Shown here piece by piece: positions 14,742-14,793 of a stretch of DNA of 14,793 bases (within the stretch, counting starts at the first letter, position 1; each line of letters starts with the position of its first letter). The position numbers and the translations under genes are program-made. The DNA comes from Bacteroidales bacterium. GTDB taxonomy: Bacteria; Bacteroidota; Bacteroidia; Bacteroidales; UBA932. The DNA is taken from assembly GCA_021443605.1 (NCBI GenBank), contig JABUTQ010000075.1, forward strand, positions 1 to 14,793. Direction: 5' to 3'. The notes under the pieces were generated by a model that saw nothing but the letters and a program-made list of their open reading frames with translations, was not told the origin of the DNA and searched no databases.

Positions 14742-14793
14742 GAGATCCTTCAGGCTAAAGCCCTCAGGATGACGAGTCCGTCATTCTGAGCGA
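14742..14793. repeat. Intergenic palindromic repeat, cut by the window end
   Basis: A hairpin pairs 14763-14774 (CTCAGGATGACG) with 14779-14790 (CGTCATTCTGAG) around the loop AGTC: 12 pairs with one G-T wobble. Just upstream, GATCCTTCAGGCT is a partial inverted match to AGCCCTCAGGAT. The AGATCCTTC...CAGGATGAC and GTCATTCTGAGCGA words resemble short palindromic repeats I recall from intergenic regions of many Bacteroidota genomes. The element continues past the edge. It may also help end the transcript of the upstream gene, though no T-run is visible. Confidence 0.6.

Noticed and set aside
1..14793. CRISPR array, tRNA or rRNA genes, insertion sequences
   Set aside because: No regularly spaced direct repeats, cloverleaf-like intergenic stretch, rRNA segment or transposase frame was found; intergenic space is too small for most of these.

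Overview
The window looks like chromosomal DNA from a member of the Bacteroidota, most likely Bacteroidales. I infer this from the rseC-rnfBCDGEA gene order, a set of DUF4988-type lipoproteins (a Bacteroidetes-restricted family), a perfect match to the Bacteroidetes -7 promoter element TAnnTTTG, and starts that mostly lack a Shine-Dalgarno sequence. There are no rRNA or tRNA genes, CRISPR arrays, transposases, integrases or phage genes. Fifteen protein genes fill almost all of the sequence. Fourteen lie on the + strand and one on the - strand.

Region 1 (1-7136) is a tightly packed + strand run. It holds the 3' part of dnaB (replicative helicase, cut by the window edge), a secreted DUF3108 protein, an RseC/MucC-type membrane protein, and all six subunits of the Rnf ferredoxin:NAD+ oxidoreductase in the order rnfB, C, D, G, E, A. 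Gaps are very short or the genes overlap. The cofactor motifs are intact: Fe-S cysteines in RnfB and RnfC, flavin-acceptor threonine motifs in RnfD and RnfG, and membrane cysteines in RnfA and RnfE. The run closes with a long hairpin at 7088-7136. This complex couples ferredoxin and NAD+ redox to ion pumping across the inner membrane.

Region 2 (7162-8384) has a 91-residue TPR protein and, convergent to it, an endonuclease/exonuclease/phosphatase-family protein. Their stop codons interlock.

Region 3 (8385-12846) starts with a divergent intergenic stretch carrying candidate promoter elements, followed by three consecutive paralogous lipoprotein genes. Each encodes a lipidated cysteine, a coiled coil, two tandem copies of a tryptophan-rich beta unit related to DUF4988 (the 'PL29 lyase N-terminal domain'), and a C-terminal all-beta domain. 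None carries a recognisable lyase domain and no SusC/SusD pair is present. This cassette is the least understood part of the window and the best candidate for new biology.

Region 4 (12865-14735) has a short-form (archaeal/Thermotoga-like) S-adenosylhomocysteine hydrolase gene and a HAD-family phosphatase gene, both close behind the lipoprotein genes on the same strand. The last ~50 bases hold the beginning of a palindromic intergenic repeat that runs off the window edge.
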